Assembly: GCF_018614095.1 (NCBI RefSeq)
Contig: NZ_JAGGOY010000040.1
Coordinates: forward strand, 1 to 64,000
DNA: 64,000 bases
Origin: Streptomyces sp. ISL-87
GTDB taxonomy: Bacteria; Actinomycetota; Actinomycetes; Streptomycetales; Streptomycetaceae
Reading direction: 5' to 3'
The translations under genes and the position numbers were made by a program. The notes under the pieces are model-generated. The model did no database searches. It was not told the DNA's origin and was given only the letters and a program-made list of their open reading frames with translations. This document shows, piece after piece, positions 51,126 to 60,000 of this stretch; the stretch's first letter is position 1; every line of letters begins with the position of its first letter.

Positions 51126-54100
51126 TCACTCCACGGTCTGGCGGCCCTCGGGGCGCGCGCTGCACGCGCTGCGGAAGGAGCAGTGGTCGCAGTGCTTGCC
51201 CGCGGCCGGGGCGAACCGCTCGTCGAGGACCCGGCCGGCGGCGGTGGCCAGCAGGTCGCCGACCCATTCGCCGTTCAGCGGCTGCTGCGCCTGGATCTTG
51301 GGGACCTCGTCGCCTCCGTCGCGCTTCGCGGCTCCCTGGCGGAGCTGGACGAGTTCGGCGCCGCCCGACTCCGGGCGCAGCCCGTCGAAGACCTCGTCGA
51401 CGGCGCCTTCGCGGACCGCGAGCTGGTAGACGGCGAGCTGCGGGTGCCGCGCGACCTCGTCCTTCGTCGGCGCGGCCTTGCCGGTCTTGAAGTCGACGAC
51501 GTACGCGCGCCCGTGCGGGTCCGCCTCGACCCGGTCCATGGAGCCCCGGATGCGGACGGCGTACTCGCCCGCCTCGAGCGTGACGTCGAAGTCGTGCTCG
51601 GTGGCCACGGCCGCCCGGCCGCCGCGGTCGGTGGTGTGCCAGCGCAGGAAGCGCTCCAGGGCCGCGCGGGCGTTCTCCTTCTCCTGGCGGGATTTCCAGG
51701 GGGCGTCGAAGGCGAGGGCGTCCCAGACGGAGTCGAGGCGCTCCATGAGGACGGCGAGGTCGGCGGGGGTGCGCCCGGAGGCCACCTCGTCGGCGAGGAC
51801 GTGGACGACGTTGCCGAAGCCCTGCGCGGCGGTGGAAGGGGCGTCGGCCTTGACCTCGCGGCCCAGGAACCACTGCAGCGAACAGGTGTTGGCGAGCTGG
51901 TCCAGGGCGCTGCCGGAGAGGGCGACGGGCCGGTCCCGGTCGCGCAGCGGGACGCTGCTGCGGGTGGGCTCGTACAGGCCCCACCAGCGCTGCGGGTGCG
52001 CGGCGGGGACGAGCGGGCGGTCCTCGTCGTCGGTGAGCGCGGCGAGGCGGGCGAGGCGGCGGGCGGCGGCGTCGCGCAGCGCGGGCGACGCGTCCGGGTC
52101 GACGGTGGTGGCGCGCAGTTCGGCGACGAGCGCCGGGACGGCGAGGGGGCGGCGGGGCCGGCCGGTGACGTCCTTGGGTGTGACTCCGAGCTCGGTGAGG
52201 AAGCGGGAGGGCTGGTCTCCGTCGTCGGCGGAGGCCTTGACGGCGGTGACGACGAGGCGCTCGCGCGCGCGGGTGGCGGCGACGTAGAAGAGGCGGCGCT
52301 CCTCGGCCAGGAGCGCGCCGGGGGTGAGGGGTTCGGCGAGGCCGTCGCGGCCGATGCGGTCGGCTTCGAGGAGGGAGCCGCGGCGGCGCAGGTCGGGCCA
52401 CAGCCCCTCCTGCACACCGGCGACCACGACGAGGGACCACTCCAGCCCCTTGGAGCGGTGGGCGGTCATGAGCCGTACGGCGTCGGACCGCGCGGCTTTG
52501 CCGGTCAGCGTGTCGGCGGCGATGTCCTCGGCTTCGAGCTGTTCGAGGAAGTTCAGGGCGCCGCGGCCGCCGGTACGTTCTTCCGCGCGGGCGGCGGTGT
52601 CGAACAGCGCGCAGACGGCGTCGAGGTCGCGGTCGGCGTTGCGGCCGGCCGCGCCGCCGCGGCGCGCGTTGCGCTCCAGCCGCTGTGGCCAGGGGGTGCC
52701 GTCCCAGAGGACCCAGAGGGCCTCCTCGGCGGTGCCGCCGCCCTGGAGCAGCTCGCGGGCCTTGCGCAGCAGCAGGCCGAGCCGCTGCGCTCCGCGGGCG
52801 TACGAGGGGTCGTGCGCGACGAGCCGCTCCGGCTCGGCGAGCGCCCGTGCGAGCAGTACGTCCGACGGCGCGGGCACCTTGACCCCGGCGGCACGCTCCT
52901 CGTCCCGCAACGCCCTGCCGAGCCGCCGCAGATCGCTGGCGTCCATCCCCCCGAGCGGCGACGCCAGCATCCCGAGCGCGGCCTCAACCCCGATCCACCC
53001 ATCGCCTCCGCCGCCCGGGACGTCGTCGCCCCCGGCCCCATCGGCGTCGGCGGGGTCGGCCGGGGCCGTACCCACGAAGCCGCCCGCCAGGGTGTCGGGG
53101 GCGGCAAGGGGTGTGTCCCCCGGCTCGTCCGGCGAGGTGGTGGGGGTCGGGTCAGGGCCCGGCAGGGCAGCCGCGGCTGTGGCTGTGGTGCGGAGGGCTG
53201 CCAGGAGAGGGGCTACGGCCGGTTCGTGGCGTAGGGGGGTGTCCGTGCCGTCGGTTTCGGCCGGGACGCCCGCCGAGATCAGGGCGCGGCGCATCGCCGG
53301 GAGGGTGCGGCCGCCGGAGCGGACCAGGACGGCCATGTCCTGCCACGGAACGCCGTCCTCCAGGTGGGCCCGCCGCAGGATGTCGGCGATGTTGTCCAGC
53401 TCGGTGCCGGCCGTGGGGTACGTGAATACCTCGACCCGGCCGCCCTCCCGCGTGGCACGCAGGTCGCGGTGGGCCCGTACCGCCGCCCCGGGCAGCCGTG
53501 GGACGGGCATCCGCGTGGTGAGCAGCCGCGTGGCCGTCAGCAACGCGGCTCCCGAGCGGCGGCCCACCGTCAGCGCGCGCACCGCCGCGCCCGGGAAGGC
53601 GGTCTCGAAGTCCAGGATGTTGTTGATGTCCGCGCCCCGGAAGGCGTAGATCGACTGGTCCGGGTCGCCGAAGGCGACGAGCGTGCCGGCCGGGCCGGCC
53701 AGTGCCCGCAGCAGGCGCAGTTGCGAGGCGTCCGTGTCCTGGAACTCGTCCACGAAGATCGCGTCGTAGGCGAGGGCAAGGGAAGGGGTGCGCTCCGCCA
53801 GCAGGACCGCGCGGTGGAGGAGCTCGGCGTAGTCCAGCGTGCCCTGCATGTCCAGGACGTCCAGGTACTCGGAGAGGAACGCCGCCGCCGCCTTCCAGTC
53901 GGGACGGCCGATGCGCCCGGCGAAGTCGGACAGGGCCGCCGGGCCCAGGCCCAGCTCGCGGGCGCGGGCGAGCACCGCCCGTACCTCGTCGGCGAAGCCG
54001 CGCGTGGTCAGCGCGGCCCGCAGGTCGTCCGGCCAGCGGATGGAACGGAGCTGACGCTGCCCCTCCAGGAGGGTGCGGACCATCACGTCCTGCTCCGGCC

Positions 54101-54512
54101 CGGACAGCAGCCGCAGCGGGTCCGCGAACAGGTCGGTGTCCTGGTGGGCGCGGACCAGGCCGTAGCAGAAGGAGTGGAAGGTGGTGGCCTGCGGAGCCCG
54201 TGCCCCGCCCAGCCGCAGGGCGGCCCGGTCGCGGAGTTCCACCGCCGCCTTGCGGCTGAAGGTGAGGATCAGGATCCTGGCGGGGTCCGTCCCGGCTTCG
54301 ACCCGGGCGGCGGCCGCCTCCACCAGCGTGGTCGTCTTACCTGTACCCGGTCCGGCCAGGACCAGCAGCGGTCCGGCCGTGTGATCAACCACCGCGCGCT
54401 GCGCTGCGTCCAGCACAGGGGGATCCACCCGTTCCGGCCCGGTGCGCACCAGGCGGTACGCGTCAGGGGTCCGCGTACGCCGCGCGGAGCGGTCGGAAGG
54501 AGAGCTGATCAC
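51126..54512 (-). CDS. adnA: AdnA subunit of the AdnAB helicase-nuclease
   Basis: 1128 residues. Motor motifs: Walker A LAGPGTGKTTT from residue 52, LTFSRKAAVELRDRA, FVDEFQDTDASQLRLL and TAHRSKGLEWSLVVV. The nuclease domain has YVVDFKTGKA and HPQLAVYQLAV, and the family's iron-sulfur cysteines: one in ANTCSLQWFLG and three in CDHCSFRSAC at the end. It pairs with AdnB, encoded 64 bases downstream, and lies 168 bases after the alkyltransferase-like gene on the same strand. GTG 54512 begins the frame with no Shine-Dalgarno; the start is the least certain part. Confidence 0.92.
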   Translation of the reverse strand: MISSPSDRSARRTRTPDAYRLVRTGPERVDPPVLDAAQRAVVDHTAGPLLVLAGPGTGKTTTLVEAAAARVEAGTDPARILILTFSRKAAVELRDRAALRLGGARAPQATTFHSFCYGLVRAHQDTDLFADPLRLLSGPEQDVMVRTLLEGQRQLRSIRWPDDLRAALTTRGFADEVRAVLARARELGLGPAALSDFAGRIGRPDWKAAAAFLSEYLDVLDMQGTLDYAELLHRAVLLAERTPSLALAYDAIFVDEFQDTDASQLRLLRALAGPAGTLVAFGDPDQSIYAFRGADINNILDFETAFPGAAVRALTVGRRSGAALLTATRLLTTRMPVPRLPGAAVRAHRDLRATREGGRVEVFTYPTAGTELDNIADILRRAHLEDGVPWQDMAVLVRSGGRTLPAMRRALISAGVPAETDGTDTPLRHEPAVAPLLAALRTTATAAAALPGPDPTPTTSPDEPGDTPLAAPDTLAGGFVGTAPADPADADGAGGDDVPGGGGDGWIGVEAALGMLASPLGGMDASDLRRLGRALRDEERAAGVKVPAPSDVLLARALAEPERLVAHDPSYARGAQRLGLLLRKARELLQGGGTAEEALWVLWDGTPWPQRLERNARRGGAAGRNADRDLDAVCALFDTAARAEERTGGRGALNFLEQLEAEDIAADTLTGKAARSDAVRLMTAHRSKGLEWSLVVVAGVQEGLWPDLRRRGSLLEADRIGRDGLAEPLTPGALLAEERRLFYVAATRARERLVVTAVKASADDGDQPSRFLTELGVTPKDVTGRPRRPLAVPALVAELRATTVDPDASPALRDAAARRLARLAALTDDEDRPLVPAAHPQRWWGLYEPTRSSVPLRDRDRPVALSGSALDQLANTCSLQWFLGREVKADAPSTAAQGFGNVVHVLADEVASGRTPADLAVLMERLDSVWDALAFDAPWKSRQEKENARAALERFLRWHTTDRGGRAAVATEHDFDVTLEAGEYAVRIRGSMDRVEADPHGRAYVVDFKTGKAAPTKDEVARHPQLAVYQLAVREGAVDEVFDGLRPESGGAELVQLRQGAAKRDGGDEVPKIQAQQPLNGEWVGDLLATAAGRVLDERFAPAAGKHCDHCSFRSACSARPEGRQTVE

Positions 54513-54680
54513 GTGAGGTGCCGGTCCTGGTGGGTCTGCTGGGTCTGCGGCGGCCGCTGCGTCGGCCGAAGAGGCAACGCTACGCCAACGGGCGCACCGC
54601 GCGCAGTGTCCGCGCGTCCGTCGTGCACTCGCCCGTACGGGCCTTCGACCGCCCGCGCGGGCGCCGCATGGCGGAAGCTG

Positions 54681-55037
54681 TCAGATGTGACCCTCGTCCC
54701 GTCCGCCCGGCCCGGAACCGTCGTCCCGGCCGTCCCAGCGGGCCTGCCGCATGTTCAGCCGCGGCTCGCCGGCGGCGGTCTCGCGCAGCGGTGTGGACTC
54801 GGTCCGGTAGTGCTCCAGGGCGCGCCGCTCGCTGCCGGGGAGGGGTCGCCCGTCTGCCCGCACCACGCGCCACCAGGGCACGGCTCCCCCGTACAGGGCC
54901 ATGACGCGCCCGACTTGGCGCGGTCCGCCCTCGCCGAGCCACTCCGCGACGTCGCCGTATGTCATCACCCGGCCGGGCGGAATCCGCTCGGCCGCATCCA
55001 GCACCCGCTCCGCGTACGCGGGCAGCTCTTCGCTCAT
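54681..55037 (-). CDS. Alkyltransferase-like protein (ATL, MGMT fold without the Cys)
   Basis: 118 residues covering the DNA-binding half of O6-alkylguanine transferase: RIPPGRVMTYGDVAEWLG with the helix-turn-helix, GPRQVGRVMAL, and the active-site loop. Where the repair enzyme has PCHRV this protein reads PWWRVV, so the alkyl-accepting Cys is Trp. ATLs bind alkylated guanines and pass them to nucleotide excision repair. ATG 55037 and ATG 55046 are both possible, neither with a good ribosome site. It lies upstream of adnA-adnB on the same strand. Confidence 0.88.
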   Translation of the reverse strand: MSEELPAYAERVLDAAERIPPGRVMTYGDVAEWLGEGGPRQVGRVMALYGGAVPWWRVVRADGRPLPGSERRALEHYRTESTPLRETAAGEPRLNMRQARWDGRDDGSGPGGRDEGHI

Positions 55038-55069
55038 TCGGGACATGGTGCCGCACGTCGCCGACATCC

Positions 55070-55092
55070 TCGCGGAAGGTTTCCTTCCGCGA
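55070..55092. promoter_or_regulatory. 10-bp perfect inverted repeat upstream of the ATL gene
   Basis: TCGCGGAAGG and its complement flank a TTT centre, between the divergent ATL and flippase-like genes. It is operator-like in size and position. No known regulator motif is recognised. Confidence 0.4.
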
Positions 55093-55204
55093 TGGCGCGC
55101 ACCCTGATGCCTCCCTTGCCTGCCGGTCCGTGCCACCATCTTCCGGGCGGTGACTGGTGATACGTGATCAAGAAGAGACGGATGTGACGGCGAAGGAGCA
55201 GGGT

Positions 55205-58174
55205 GTGAGCCCTCCGGACGGCGCGACGGCCGACGACGGCGCGCGCCCAGACGACGGCCCCGCCGCGCAGTCGAACGGCCCCTCCGCACGCCCTGACGGT
55301 CCCCCGCAGCAGGCCGGCGGCCCCTCCGCACGCCCCGGCGGCGCCGCCCAGCAGCCCGGGGGCCGTGCCGAACAGTCCGACGACGCCTCGGCGCAGCCCG
55401 ACGACAGCTCGGCTCAGCCCGGCGGCCCCGCCCAGCAGCCCGGCGGCCGTGGCGCACAGCCCGAAGGCACCTCGGCTCAGCCCGAAGGCACCTCGGCTCA
55501 GCCCGACGGTCCGTCCGCTCAGCCCGACGGTCCGTCCGCTCAGCCCGACCACGGCCCCACCGCCCGCCCCGACGACGCCGACAGCCCCGAGCGGCCCCAC
55601 GGTCACACCCCGACGGCGGCCGACCAGGTCGAGGTGGACGAGCCGCTGCTCGCCGCCCGCGTCCACCGGCCGTCCGACCTCGTACGCCTCCTCGTCGGCA
55701 TCCTCGGCATCGCCGTCGTGCTCGCCATCGCCGCCTTCGCCCACGGCACCACCGTGGGCCTGCAGGAAGACATCAGCAAGGGCACCGGCCAGGCGCCGGA
55801 CGTGCTGATCAAGGTCGCCGGGCTGGTCTCCAGCATCGCCGTGCTCCTCGTGCCCGTCGCCTTCGCCATCGAGCGGCTGATCAAACGCGACGGGCTGCGC
55901 ATCGCCGACGGCGTGCTCGCCGCCGTCCTCGCGCACGGGGTGACTCTGGCCACCGACCTGTGGGTCTCCCAGGCGGCTCCCGAGACGATCCAGGCCGCCC
56001 TCACCCGTCCCACCGGGGCCGGTGGTGCCCTCACCGACCCGGTGCACGGATACCTCGCGCCCGTGATCGCGTACATGACCGCCGTCGGGATGACCCGCAG
56101 ACCGCGCTGGCGCGTGGCGCTGTGGGTGGTGCTGCTGCTCGACGCGTTCGCAATGCTGGTCAGCGGGTACACCACCCCGTTCTCGATCATCCTGACCGTG
56201 CTGATCGGCTGGAGCGTCGCGTACGGAACGCTGTACGCGGTCGGCTCGCCGAATGTCCGGCCCACCGGGCAGAACCTCCTCGCCGGCCTGCGCCGGGTCG
56301 GCTTCCAGCCGGTCAGCGCGATGCGCGCCGAGTCACCCGACGGACCGGATTCCGAGCAGACCGACCGGGGCCGCCGCTACCACGTCACCCTGGAGGACGG
56401 GCCTCCGCTCGACGTCACCGTGGTGGACCGCGAGCAGCAGGCGCACGGCTTCTTCTACCGGGTCTGGCGCCGGCTCACCCTGCGCGGCATCACCACGCGG
56501 CGCAGCCTCCAGTCGCTGCGCCAGGCGCTGGAGCAGGAGGCGCTGCTCTCGTACGCGGCCATCGCGGCCGGCGCCAACGCGCCGAAGCTGATCGCGACGT
56601 CCGAGCTGGGCCCGGACGCCGTGATGCTGGTGTACGAGCACCTGGGCGGCCGGACCCTGGACTCCCTCGCCGACGAGGAGATCACCGACGATCTGATCCG
56701 CAACGCGTGGGAGCAGGTACGGGCCCTGCAATCGCGGCGGATCGCGCACCGCAGGCTCACCGGGGACGCCCTGGTGGTGGATCGTTCCGCCAATGTCATC
56801 CTCACCGACCTGCGGGGCGGCGAGATCGCGGCCGGCGACCTGGTCCTGCGGATGGACATCGCGCAGCTGCTGACCACGCTGGGCCTGCGGGTCGGCGCGG
56901 AGCGGGCGGTGGCCTCGGCGGTGTCGGTCCTCGGGCCGGACGCGGTCGCGGACTGCCTGCCGCTGCTCCAGCCGATCGCGCTGAGCCGTTCCACCCGGGC
57001 GACGCTGCGCAAGCTCGCCCGGGAGCGGGCCGAGCGGCAGCGGGAGGCCGTACTGGAGTCCTCGCGGGCGGCGAAGGCGGCCCGGGAGGCGGTTTTGGGG
57101 ACATCCTCCGCGGCTGACCGGAAGGCCGAGAAGAAGGCGCTGGACGACGCCCTGGACGGGGCCCGCGAGGAGGATCTGCTGAGCCAGATCCGCCAGCAGG
57201 TGCTGCTGATCCGCCCGCAGGCGCCGGTGGAGCCGGCCCGGCTGGAACGGATCCGGCCGCGCACGCTGGTCTCGTTCATCGCGGGCGCGTTCGGTGCGTA
57301 CTTCCTGCTCACGCAGCTGGCCCATGTGGACTTCGCGACCATCATCGGCGAGGCGCAGTGGGGCTGGGTGGGCGCGGCCCTGGCCTTCTCCGTCCTGACG
57401 TACTTCGCGGCGGCGATGAGCCTGCTGGGCTTCGTGCCGGAGCGGGTGTCGTTCCTGCGGACGGTGCTCGCACAGGTGGCGGGCTCCTTCGTGAAGCTGG
57501 TCGCCCCGGCGGCGGTCGGCGGTGTCGCGCTGAACACGCGCTTTCTGCAGCGGGCGGGGGTCCGGCCGGGCCTGGCGGTGGCCAGCGTGGGCGCCTCGCA
57601 GCTGTTCGGGCTGGCGAGCCACATCCTGCTGCTGCTGGCCTTCGGCTACTTGACGGGAACCGAGAAGACCCCGGAGATGACGCCGTCCCGGACGGTCATC
57701 GCGGGTCTCCTGACGGTGGCGGTGCTGGTGCTCGTGGTCACAGCGGTGCCGTTCCTGCGTAAATTCGTGGCGACGCGGGTACGGGCCCTGTTCGCGGGCG
57801 TGGTGCCGCGCATGCTGGACGTTCTCCAGCGACCGCAGAAGCTGGTGACCGGCATCGGCGGGATGCTGCTGCTGACGGGCTGCTTCGTGATGTGCCTCGA
57901 CGCGTCGATCCGGGCCTTCGGGGGCGGGCAGGCCATCAGCTACGCGAGCATCGCGGTGGTCTTCCTGGCGGGCAACGCCTTGGGCTCCGCCGCCCCGACG
58001 CCGGGCGGCATGGGCGCGGTCGAAACAACCCTGACCCTCGGCCTGATCGCGGCGGGCCTGGAAAAGGAGGTCGCCATCTCGGCCGTCCTCCTCTTCCGCC
58101 TGATGACCTTCTGGCTCCCGGTACTCCCGGGCTGGATCTCGTTCAACTTCCTGACCCGCAAGGAAGCCATCTAG
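55205..58174 (+). CDS. Large membrane protein: kinase-like domain plus UPF0104/MprF-type flippase domain
   Basis: About 989 residues in four parts: a disordered Pro/Gln/Gly N-terminus of about 130 residues with repeats (PEGTSAQ twice, PDGPSAQ twice), a first membrane block of about six spans (to residue 370), a cytoplasmic kinase-like region (LVYEHLGGRTLDSLADEEI, AHRRLTGDALVVD, ILTDLRGGEIA) without an intact catalytic HRD/DFG set, and a C-terminal membrane domain of the UPF0104/lysyl-PG synthase type (APAAVGGVALNTRFLQRAGV, GNALGSAAPTPGGMGAVE). GTG 55205 has AAGGAG 6 bases upstream; GTG 55184 and 55157 are alternatives. A role in envelope lipids is inferred. Confidence 0.85.
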   Translation: MSPPDGATADDGARPDDGPAAQSNGPSARPDGPPQQAGGPSARPGGAAQQPGGRAEQSDDASAQPDDSSAQPGGPAQQPGGRGAQPEGTSAQPEGTSAQPDGPSAQPDGPSAQPDHGPTARPDDADSPERPHGHTPTAADQVEVDEPLLAARVHRPSDLVRLLVGILGIAVVLAIAAFAHGTTVGLQEDISKGTGQAPDVLIKVAGLVSSIAVLLVPVAFAIERLIKRDGLRIADGVLAAVLAHGVTLATDLWVSQAAPETIQAALTRPTGAGGALTDPVHGYLAPVIAYMTAVGMTRRPRWRVALWVVLLLDAFAMLVSGYTTPFSIILTVLIGWSVAYGTLYAVGSPNVRPTGQNLLAGLRRVGFQPVSAMRAESPDGPDSEQTDRGRRYHVTLEDGPPLDVTVVDREQQAHGFFYRVWRRLTLRGITTRRSLQSLRQALEQEALLSYAAIAAGANAPKLIATSELGPDAVMLVYEHLGGRTLDSLADEEITDDLIRNAWEQVRALQSRRIAHRRLTGDALVVDRSANVILTDLRGGEIAAGDLVLRMDIAQLLTTLGLRVGAERAVASAVSVLGPDAVADCLPLLQPIALSRSTRATLRKLARERAERQREAVLESSRAAKAAREAVLGTSSAADRKAEKKALDDALDGAREEDLLSQIRQQVLLIRPQAPVEPARLERIRPRTLVSFIAGAFGAYFLLTQLAHVDFATIIGEAQWGWVGAALAFSVLTYFAAAMSLLGFVPERVSFLRTVLAQVAGSFVKLVAPAAVGGVALNTRFLQRAGVRPGLAVASVGASQLFGLASHILLLLAFGYLTGTEKTPEMTPSRTVIAGLLTVAVLVLVVTAVPFLRKFVATRVRALFAGVVPRMLDVLQRPQKLVTGIGGMLLLTGCFVMCLDASIRAFGGGQAISYASIAVVFLAGNALGSAAPTPGGMGAVETTLTLGLIAAGLEKEVAISAVLLFRLMTFWLPVLPGWISFNFLTRKEAI

Positions 58175-58301
58175 CTCCGCCGGGGGACGGCCAAAGCCGC
58201 GGCGCCGCTGCCGGGTGCTCCGCCTCGGACGCGAGCGTGCGCGGCGACCCGAACGGGTCAGCGCGGGGGCGGGGTGTGGCGGGGGCACGCAGGATGGGGG
58301 C

Positions 58302-59897
58302 ATGTCGAGAAATGGTCCCCGGGTCGCCGCTGCCGTCGTCCTCGCCGCTGTGCTGGTCGGTGTCAGCGGCTGTTCCGACAGTAGCGAGGAGAAGAAGCCC
58401 AAGGCCGGCGGGACCAAGGGGGCCGAGCCGTTGAAGTGGGGGGAGTGCGAGGCTCCCACCGCTGCCGAGGGTGGGGGGCAGGCGCCGTCCAAGGAGTGGC
58501 AGTGTGCCACCCTCCACGTGCCCCTCGACTACGCCAAGCCCGAGGGGGAGACCATCCCGATCGCGCTGATTCGGGCCAAGGCCCGGGACAAGGGCAAGCG
58601 GATCGGGTCGCTCGTTTTCAACTTCGGCGGGCCCGGTGGGTCGGGGATTTCCACCCTTCCCGGCGCCGCCAAGGAGTACGCGGCGCTGCGCGAGCGGTAT
58701 GACCTGGTCAGCTTCGACCCCCGCGGGGTGGGGCGCAGTGCTCCTGTCCGCTGCGAGGGCGACAGGCAGCTCGACGCGTATTACGCACAGGATTCCACGC
58801 CTGGGACGCCCCAGCAGGAGAAGGCCTTTGTTGACAACCTCAGGAAGTTCCAGCAGGCCTGCGAGAGGAATTCCAGGAAGGTGCTGCCCTACGTCGGCAC
58901 CGAGAACGCCGCCCGCGACCTGGACCGGATCCGCCAGGCCCTCGGCGACGAGAAGCTGAACTACTTCGGGATCTCCTACGGCACCGAGCTCGGCGGGGTC
59001 TACGCCCACCTCTTCCCGAAGAACGTCGGCCGGGCGGTGTTCGACGCCGTCGTGGACCCGACCAAGACGTCGGAGGAGGGCGCCCTCGGGCAAGCCAAGG
59101 GGTTTCAGCTGGCCCTCGGCAACTTCGCGCAGGACTGCGTGAACCGCGGGGACGAGTGCCGGCTCCAGGGCAGCACCGCCAAGGAGATCGAGGCGAACAT
59201 CGTCAAGCTGCAGAAGGACCTGGCCGTCAAGCCCATCGCCGGTATCGGCGGCCGGATGCTGACTGATTCCGCCGCGACCAACGGGATCGCCCAGGCCCTC
59301 TACTCGAAGCAGCTCTGGCCGCTGCTGGAGCAGGGCCTGGACGAGGCCGACGGCGGGCAGGGGCAGCTGCTCATGGCACTGTCCGACGCGCTCAACGGGC
59401 GCGACCAGCAGGGGCACTACAGCAATATCGGGGCAGCCAATACGGCGATCAACTGCGTGGACTCCAAGGACCGTTACACCCTGGAGCAGACCAAGTCCAA
59501 GCTCCCGGCCTTCCGTTCGACCTCCCCCGTCTTCGGGGACTTCCTCGGCTGGGCGCTGATGAGCTGCACCGACTGGCCGGTCCCGGGTGCTTGGGAGACG
59601 CCGGACGTGTCCGCCCCCGGCTCCGCCCCGATCCTGGTGATCGGCAACACCGGTGACCCGGCGACCCCGTACGAGGGCGCCCGCAGGATGGTGGAGCGGC
59701 TCGGTCCCGGTGTCGGCGTGGAGCTCACGTACAAGGGCGAGGGGCACGGCGCGTACAACAGCGGCGACAAGTGCGTGCAGAAGGCCGTGAACGCCTACCT
59801 GCTGGACGGGAAGGTGCCGGGCGCCAACACCGTCTGCACCGCGACGCAGAACCCCACGGGAACGCCCGTGGCGCCTGAGCCGCCTCAAGGTGCCTGA
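58302..59897 (+). CDS. Secreted lipoprotein tripeptidyl aminopeptidase (Slp/Tap family)
   Basis: 531 residues. A lipoprotein signal (AAVVLAAVLVGVSGC, lipid-attached Cys at about residue 24) leads to an alpha/beta hydrolase: FNFGGPGGSG oxyanion loop, FDPRGVGRS, nucleophile elbow GISYGTELGG, acid in GNTGDPATPYEGA and His in GEGHGAY. These features match the Streptomyces SlpD/SlpE/Tap mycelium-associated tripeptidyl peptidases. Paired cysteines suggest disulfides outside the cell. ATG 58302 is preceded by a G-rich ribosome site. It is separated from moeZ by a strong terminator. Confidence 0.9.
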   Translation: MSRNGPRVAAAVVLAAVLVGVSGCSDSSEEKKPKAGGTKGAEPLKWGECEAPTAAEGGGQAPSKEWQCATLHVPLDYAKPEGETIPIALIRAKARDKGKRIGSLVFNFGGPGGSGISTLPGAAKEYAALRERYDLVSFDPRGVGRSAPVRCEGDRQLDAYYAQDSTPGTPQQEKAFVDNLRKFQQACERNSRKVLPYVGTENAARDLDRIRQALGDEKLNYFGISYGTELGGVYAHLFPKNVGRAVFDAVVDPTKTSEEGALGQAKGFQLALGNFAQDCVNRGDECRLQGSTAKEIEANIVKLQKDLAVKPIAGIGGRMLTDSAATNGIAQALYSKQLWPLLEQGLDEADGGQGQLLMALSDALNGRDQQGHYSNIGAANTAINCVDSKDRYTLEQTKSKLPAFRSTSPVFGDFLGWALMSCTDWPVPGAWETPDVSAPGSAPILVIGNTGDPATPYEGARRMVERLGPGVGVELTYKGEGHGAYNSGDKCVQKAVNAYLLDGKVPGANTVCTATQNPTGTPVAPEPPQGA

Positions 59898-59928
59898 GAA
59901 AGCACCGAGAAACACCGAGAAGCACCGA

Positions 59929-59961
59929 GGGGCCGTACCGCGATGTGTGCGGTACGGCCCC
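59929..59961. terminator. Terminator between the peptidase and moeZ
   Basis: GGGGCCGTACCGC and its complement form a 13-bp stem with a 7-base loop. Just before it, three copies of a GAGAARCACC unit run from 59896 to 59926. Confidence 0.85.
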
Positions 59962-60000
59962 TGCGATCACTACAAGTAGACCGGCCTTGATAGACCGGGC

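Noticed and set aside
46886..51490. A plus-strand open frame of more than 1500 codons antisense to adnB
   Set aside because: It mirrors the codon-position GC pattern of adnB, has no ribosome site or recognisable domain, and is a shadow frame typical of GC-rich DNA.
54681..55037. Active O6-methylguanine methyltransferase
   Set aside because: The catalytic Cys of PCHRV is Trp (PWWRVV), and the protein has only the DNA-binding domain.
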